DNA from: an uncultured Clostridia bacterium
GTDB lineage: Bacteria > Bacillota > Clostridia > Christensenellales > Borkfalkiaceae
Reading direction: 5' to 3'
DNA length: 64,000 nt
NCBI GenBank assembly: GCA_934272745.1
Contig: CAKQSI010000005.1
Coordinates: 20,488-84,487, forward strand
Position 1 is the first letter of the stretch, and each line of letters starts with the position of its first letter. Shown here one piece after another: positions 59,797-64,000 of the stretch. Made by a program: the position numbers and the translations under genes. The notes below the pieces were generated by a model. It made no database searches. It saw only the letters and a list, made by a program, of their open reading frames with translations, and was not told the origin of the DNA.

Positions 59797-59863
59797 CGCC
59801 GCAAGGTTTTTTCTTGCGGCGTAAATTATAGGGCGCCCCGCCGGCTTCTGCCGGCGGGGCTTT
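59797..59863 (+). terminator. Two successive hairpins after scpB
   Basis: CGCCGCAAG (59797-59805) with CTTGCGGCG (59813-59821), then GCCCCGCCGGC (59835-59845), loop TTCT, GCCGGCGGGGC (59850-59860) and TTT. Neither has a full T run; together they probably reduce readthrough. Confidence 0.55.
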
Positions 59864-59941
59864 CCCGTAACTTTTCCTGAAATTCCCTTACGAAGCGCCG
59901 GTGCAACGCATACTTTTCCAATTTCTGCAAAGGATAATGGT

Positions 59942-60505
59942 ATGATATGGAAAGCGGCGTATTGCTTCGTTCTTTCGCTGTTCTTTTTCCCGATTATGAT
60001 TCAGGCGGAACTGGTCTTTTCCGGGAAAGAAAAGCGGCTGTATTCCGGCGTGCACCTCTACGGCATGCTGCGCGTTTTCAGCGGGTTTTGCTATTTCTCG
60101 CACGGAAAACTGTGGCTGTTCCGCAAAAATAAAGCCACGTGCGTCACTGCGGGTGACATCATCAAAAGCAACAAGGCGAATTACGACTTAACGCGAGGCT
60201 TCCTGCTTTCCGAAATCCGCGCGGCGATAGAGGCGGGAAGCGAAAATTCTCCGGCGGAATGCGTATTTTTTCTGCAGGCGTTTGAAAGTGCTTTTTCCGC
60301 CTTTTCGGCGGCGTTCCGCACCAATTCGCGCACGATCTTCCACGCAGACGCCGTTTATCGCGACAAAGAAGACGTCTTTTCGGTACTCTGCCGGCTTACG
60401 CTTTGGTTTACGCCCGCAGCGCTTGCCGTCGCGCTCGTAAAAAAACTGTTATCGGGGAGGAAAAACCTTGAAAAAGGACGGGAAAAAGGAAAACAAACTC
60501 AATGA
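59942..60505 (+). CDS. Small membrane protein in the ytfI (DUF2953) position (187 aa)
   Basis: An N-terminal hydrophobic segment (about 6-22) and a second one near the C-terminus (about 150-165) flank a soluble middle with LYGMLRVFSGFCYF. Sequence similarity to DUF2953 (YtfI) is weak by eye; the call rests on position, since YtfI-like genes precede gerW/ytfJ in many sporulating Firmicutes. AAAGGA lies about 10 nt before the ATG. It overlaps gerW by 38 nt, an unusually long overlap. Confidence 0.5.
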   Translation: MIWKAAYCFVLSLFFFPIMIQAELVFSGKEKRLYSGVHLYGMLRVFSGFCYFSHGKLWLFRKNKATCVTAGDIIKSNKANYDLTRGFLLSEIRAAIEAGSENSPAECVFFLQAFESAFSAFSAAFRTNSRTIFHADAVYRDKEDVFSVLCRLTLWFTPAALAVALVKKLLSGRKNLEKGREKGKQTQ

Positions 60506-60860
60506 TATGGTAAGTGCCATTCTGGATAATTTAGGCATGGTGCTGGACGCCAATACCGTAGTCGGCAAGCCGGTTTTAACGCCGGACGGCGAAACGGTCA
60601 TTCCTATTTCCAAAGTAACCATCGGCTTTGTCAGCGGGGGCGGGGAATACGGCGACGTCAGGTTTTTGAAGTACGACGGCGAATTCCCCTTTGCCGGCGG
60701 CAACGGCGCCATTTTATCCGTCAAGCCCAGCGGCTTTCTGATCTCCAAGGAAAACGGCGCAAAGTTTTACGACGTCACCGCGAGTTCCGCCGACAAACTG
60801 TTCGATTCCGCAGCGGAATTTCTATCCGGCATGGCGAAGAATTATGACAAAAAAGACTGA
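60468..60860 (+). CDS. gerW: GerW/YtfJ family sporulation protein (130 aa)
   Basis: Family signature: VVGKPVLTPDGETVIPISKV, cut at its beta turn, followed by GFVSGGGEYG and then GGNGAILSVKPSGFLI. GerW is made in sporulation and affects spore germination; its biochemical role is unknown. TTG is the start: GGGGAGG lies 6 nt upstream and no ATG is available nearby. It overlaps both neighbours, so the three genes are cotranslated. Confidence 0.9.
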   Translation: MKKDGKKENKLNDMVSAILDNLGMVLDANTVVGKPVLTPDGETVIPISKVTIGFVSGGGEYGDVRFLKYDGEFPFAGGNGAILSVKPSGFLISKENGAKFYDVTASSADKLFDSAAEFLSGMAKNYDKKD

Positions 60861-62031
60861 AGCCGTCCGCGTGCCGCCCGGCATTTTCCCCCGCCGCTTT
60901 CCCGGTTTCGGCGTTTATAATGCACGCGCCAATTCTCCGGAAACGTTCAGGCGGGCGGCTTTGACGGTTTTGACCGCTCTTCTGCTGATCACCGTACTGT
61001 TTTTCGGCTTCCTTCCGAAAAAACCACTCCTTGCCTTAGGGGAAAACGCTACGAAAAAACCCCTTTCCGGCAGGGCGGTGATCGAGCAGACCTCCCGCCG
61101 CGTGCTGTTTGAAGAAAACGCCGACACCCCTATGGAAATGGCAAGCACGACCAAGATCATGACGGCATATCTCACCGTAAAGCACGCGGATCTCCACCAA
61201 ACGGTCAGAATTCCGCCCGAAGCCTGCAATGTAGAGGGCAGCAGTATTTACCTGAAAGAGGGCGAGGAGTGGGAGATCGAAAAGCTTTTATACGGTTTGA
61301 TGCTCCGTTCGGGAAACGACGCCGCCACGGCGCTTGCCATTGCCGTTTCCGGCTCGGTAGAAGACTTCGTTTCTCTGATGAACCGCACCGCGGAAAGCCT
61401 CTGCCTTTTTCATACGCATTTTGAAAATCCGCACGGGCTTTCTTCTCCGCACCACAAAACGACAGCGAAGGAACTCGCTCTTTTAACCGCCGCCGCGATG
61501 GACGAACCGGACTTTTGCCGCGTCGTCCGGACGAAAAGCGTGACTTTCCCGACGACCGACGGGAAAACGGTCACGTTCTTGAACAAAAACAAGTTTTTAA
61601 GCGCGTTTCCGGGCGCCTGCGGCGTCAAAACGGGGTACACTAAGGCGGCGGGCAGGTGCTTCGTTTCCGCAGCAAAGCAAAACGGCATGACCGTCATCAC
61701 TGCAACGCTCAACGACCCGGATATGTGGAACACCGCCGAAAGACTTTCCGAAGAATCCTTCCGAAACTATCGTCTGGTGGAAATTCCCGCGCTGTCCGTT
61801 CCGCAAAAATTACCGGGGAAAGAGGGGGAAAACCTCTTCGCTTCCACGAAAAAAGTCAAGGCGCTGCCGCTTAAGGCAGGCGAGGAGTCCGCGCTTTCAT
61901 TCCGTACCGAATGGCGCGAAGGGAACGGCAAAATTCCCGATTTAGAAAAAGAAGCGGGCAAAATTTACGTTTATGCGGCAAAACAGTTGATTTTTTCCGA
62001 TAAAATCTATATTATGGACGGAGAAAACTAA
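60844..62031 (+). CDS. D-alanyl-D-alanine carboxypeptidase, DacF-like (395 aa)
   Basis: Second low-molecular-weight PBP of the window. A long basic N-terminus precedes one hydrophobic segment (about 38-56). Active-site motifs: ASTTK (S101, K104), SGN (about 156) and KTG in VKTGYTKAAGR (about 262). The C-terminus ends without a clear amphipathic anchor. The position directly behind gerW matches dacF-type genes of sporulation clusters. It overlaps gerW by 17 nt. It differs enough from the 55614 protein to suggest separate roles in cortex maturation. Confidence 0.88.
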   Translation: MTKKTEAVRVPPGIFPRRFPGFGVYNARANSPETFRRAALTVLTALLLITVLFFGFLPKKPLLALGENATKKPLSGRAVIEQTSRRVLFEENADTPMEMASTTKIMTAYLTVKHADLHQTVRIPPEACNVEGSSIYLKEGEEWEIEKLLYGLMLRSGNDAATALAIAVSGSVEDFVSLMNRTAESLCLFHTHFENPHGLSSPHHKTTAKELALLTAAAMDEPDFCRVVRTKSVTFPTTDGKTVTFLNKNKFLSAFPGACGVKTGYTKAAGRCFVSAAKQNGMTVITATLNDPDMWNTAERLSEESFRNYRLVEIPALSVPQKLPGKEGENLFASTKKVKALPLKAGEESALSFRTEWREGNGKIPDLEKEAGKIYVYAAKQLIFSDKIYIMDGEN

Positions 62032-62049
62032 CGGAGAATATTTGTATCC

Positions 62050-62751
62050 ATGCGCATCAATAAATATCTGGCGGAATGCGGCGTTGCCAGCCGACGCCGT
62101 TCGGACGATCTGGTAAAAGACGGCTGCGTTACCGTCAACAGCAAAGTTGCCACGGTAGGCAGCGAAGTGAACGATGGCGACGCGATCGCAGTCAACGGCG
62201 TGCTGATCAAAAAGCCGCAGAAAAAGGTGGTTTACCTGCTCAATAAGCCCAAGGGCTACGTTACCACCGTAAAGGACGACAAAGACCGTCCCACCGTCAT
62301 GAAACTACTTCCCGAAACCGATTACCGCCTTTTCCCCGTGGGAAGGCTGGACTACGACACCGAGGGGATGCTGCTTCTGACCAACGACGGAGAGTTGGCG
62401 TTCCGCCTGACACACCCCAAGAACGAGATTCCCAAAACCTATCTCGTCAAGGTAGAAGGGCGCGTTTCGGACGAAGTGCTGGCAAAACTTCGTCAGGGCG
62501 TGGAGATCGACGGCGTAAAAACGCAGAAAGCCAACGTCAAACCGGTAGAATCGGACAAAAATCACACCAAACTGCACGTCACCATTACCGAGGGCAAAAA
62601 CCGTCAGGTAAGAAAGATGTTTGAAGCGGTGGGGAAAGAAGTCGTCTTCTTAAAGCGAATCAAGATCGGCGATCTCACTTTGCGCGGTATGGACCGCGGC
62701 ACCTGCCGGAAACTTTCCGAAGAGGAAGTGGAGTATCTCCGCAACCTGTAA
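62050..62751 (+). CDS. rluB: rRNA pseudouridine synthase, RluB family (233 aa)
   Basis: An N-terminal S4 RNA-binding domain (RINKYLAECGVASRRRSDDL) and the catalytic domain with the nucleophilic Asp in VGRLDYDTEGMLLLTNDG (about 100), then IPKTYLV and EGKNRQVRKMF. It isomerises a uridine in helix 90 of 23S rRNA in known members. GGAGA lies about 13 nt before the ATG. Gene order scpA-scpB-...-rluB is common in Firmicutes. Confidence 0.92.
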   Translation: MRINKYLAECGVASRRRSDDLVKDGCVTVNSKVATVGSEVNDGDAIAVNGVLIKKPQKKVVYLLNKPKGYVTTVKDDKDRPTVMKLLPETDYRLFPVGRLDYDTEGMLLLTNDGELAFRLTHPKNEIPKTYLVKVEGRVSDEVLAKLRQGVEIDGVKTQKANVKPVESDKNHTKLHVTITEGKNRQVRKMFEAVGKEVVFLKRIKIGDLTLRGMDRGTCRKLSEEEVEYLRNL

Positions 62752-62951
62752 TTAAAGCGGATTTTCTATGCAATTTATAATTGAAAAGGAATCTCCGCAA
62801 CCCGTAACCTGCAACTTTTTTAAACCGCAGAGCTTTTGAAAACTGCGAAACCATAAAATTTCATAACACGCCGTAAAATAAGTGCGGTTTCCGCCGCCAG
62901 AAGGACGCGTTTTTTCTTTTACATAACCCTTGAAACACCGGAGGATACGTT

Positions 62952-63932
62952 ATGAAAAACAGAAAAAGCAGCGTTCTTTTTTTATTTGCGGCGGGTCTTT
63001 TTTGCCTGCTGCTTATGCAAGTTGCGGCAAGCCTGTCACGCAATCCGCTGACCGCTTACGGCGAAAGCATTGCCGTAGACAGCGCTAAGGTTGCGGCTTT
63101 CGTGGCGGCGGGCGACCAGACCGAAAACTGCGCTCCCTGTAAGGCGGAAGCCTTAAAACGCACTCTTTTACAGGAATATCTTGCGGAACTTTCTTCGCTG
63201 AACCGGGCAGAAGCGCAGGCGAAGACCGAAGCGCTTACTTCCGCCCTCGGCGAAGAATACGCTAAAAAGCAGGCGCGCTGCAACGCGATTGCGGACGAGA
63301 TCCGCAGTGTGATCGAAGCCGCCGAAAACAGCGACGCCTTCCGCGCCCTTTCCGAAGGTTTGCGGGGGAAAGAGGAGGGCGCTTCTGCAATCGAAAACTG
63401 GAAAATATGGAGCGAAAGCGCCGGCACGTTCACTTCTTTGCAAGAAAAAGAGACCGAACGTTTCACCCTGATTCGGGAAATGAAAGAGATTGAACGCAAT
63501 AGTTGCGACAAGGTAAAAACCGCGGTTATGGAAGTGAAATCGAAATTTTCACCACAAAAAAAGGCACTTTTCGCCGTTTTTAACGCAAAAATGCGCCTGA
63601 TCGAAAAAGCGGCAGGAGACTGTAGCCACAAACCCACGCCGCTCCCGCTGCCCGATCCCGAATTTCCCGTAGAACCGCACACTCCGGGAGAAATTCCGGA
63701 CAACAACGACCGCCCGACACCCGGCACGCACGATTGCCACCCCGAATATCCGGGGCACCGTTGCCCTCGTCCCGGCGAAAAACCGAGCGTAAATCCGTCG
63801 GCTAATCCGGGGAAAAACCCGACGGACACGCCGAGCAAAACTCCGGCACCGAGCGCTCCCGCGCCGTCCGCAGACAACGCGCGCACGCCGCGCCCCGTAC
63901 CGCCGACGGGCCCGGAAAGGGCTTATCGGTAA
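62952..63932 (+). CDS. Secreted helical protein with Pro-rich C-terminal tail (326 aa)
   Basis: Function not recognised. Signal peptide about 1-32 (FAAGLFCLLLMQVAASLS). Residues about 40-220 are charged and helical, probably coiled coil, with a CAPC pair and a few more cysteines. Residues about 225-326 are Pro/Thr/Ser-rich with a CHPEYPGHRCPRPGE segment and NPSANPGKNPTDTPSKTP-like spacing, as in cell-wall-spanning linkers. No sorting motif or terminal helix is seen, so retention would be non-covalent. GGAGG lies 9 nt before the ATG. Confidence 0.6.
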   Translation: MKNRKSSVLFLFAAGLFCLLLMQVAASLSRNPLTAYGESIAVDSAKVAAFVAAGDQTENCAPCKAEALKRTLLQEYLAELSSLNRAEAQAKTEALTSALGEEYAKKQARCNAIADEIRSVIEAAENSDAFRALSEGLRGKEEGASAIENWKIWSESAGTFTSLQEKETERFTLIREMKEIERNSCDKVKTAVMEVKSKFSPQKKALFAVFNAKMRLIEKAAGDCSHKPTPLPLPDPEFPVEPHTPGEIPDNNDRPTPGTHDCHPEYPGHRCPRPGEKPSVNPSANPGKNPTDTPSKTPAPSAPAPSADNARTPRPVPPTGPERAYR

Positions 63933-64000
63933 AACGTTTGGATTAAATTTTAGTTTGTCCCAAATACCGTTGCGCTCTAATAACGTTTTAGCATAAAATC

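Overview
The window reads as one contiguous piece of an endospore-forming, low-G+C-lineage Gram-positive chromosome with a roughly balanced base composition, most likely an uncultured class Clostridia member. The evidence is SpoIVB, GerW/YtfJ, ScpAB and CdaA, a PhoP-box-like promoter, SipW-type signal peptidases with TasA-like substrates, strong AGGAGG ribosome binding sites and sigma-A promoters. Nearly every gene is on the + strand; only htpG is on the - strand. No tRNA, rRNA, insertion sequence or CRISPR array was seen.

Region 1 (1-29.6 kb) is a surface-protein and cyclic-di-GMP island. Two nearly identical c-di-GMP-I (GEMM) riboswitches (1-64 and 11892-11957) each run into a rho-independent terminator that shares bases with their P1 helix, so ligand binding should switch the genes ON. 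The first controls a 1979-residue exported protein followed by three more proteins, most with a SipW/TasA-type N-terminus. The second controls a protein that looks like a worn-down EAL domain and a membrane-anchored extracellular protein. A TasA/camelysin-like protein follows, then a SipW-like signal peptidase, a membrane-anchored McrB-like AAA ATPase, a DUF2357-like partner with no visible nuclease motif, and a second SipW-like peptidase. The island closes with a c-di-GMP metabolism block: an EAL phosphodiesterase with a broken GGDEF, a GGDEF-REC-HD-GYP protein, a solute-binding lipoprotein, a hybrid histidine kinase and an Hpt protein. The last four look like one sensory phosphorelay. Together this is a nearly self-contained module for sensing, making, breaking and responding to c-di-GMP, with matrix or surface-filament proteins as output.

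Region 2 (29.7-36.6 kb) is metabolic. It holds an Old-Yellow-Enzyme-type Fe-S flavoenzyme with a two-subunit aconitase X, then a DUF1538 membrane protein with two PII-like regulators.

Region 3 (36.7-43.9 kb) is a Pho regulon: a PhoP-box-like promoter, pstS, a fused pstC-pstA, pstB, phoU and a PhoP/PhoR-type two-component system. htpG follows in the opposite direction, with a perfect sigma-A promoter and direct repeats of a CIRCE-like half-site.

Region 4 (46.3-47.8 kb) has no convincing gene. It holds short tandem repeats, a run of hairpins that may be a structured RNA, and a strong promoter.

Region 5 (47.8-64 kb) is housekeeping and sporulation: a ComEA-like remnant, holA, cdaA with a 37-residue CdaR-like remnant, a DUF1015 protein, aspartate kinase, spoIVB, a D,D-carboxypeptidase, an M50 peptidase, scpA-scpB-(ytfI-like)-gerW-dac-rluB, and a secreted proline-rich protein.

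Domain and family names come from reading motifs, not from database searches. Statements about base composition are by eye.
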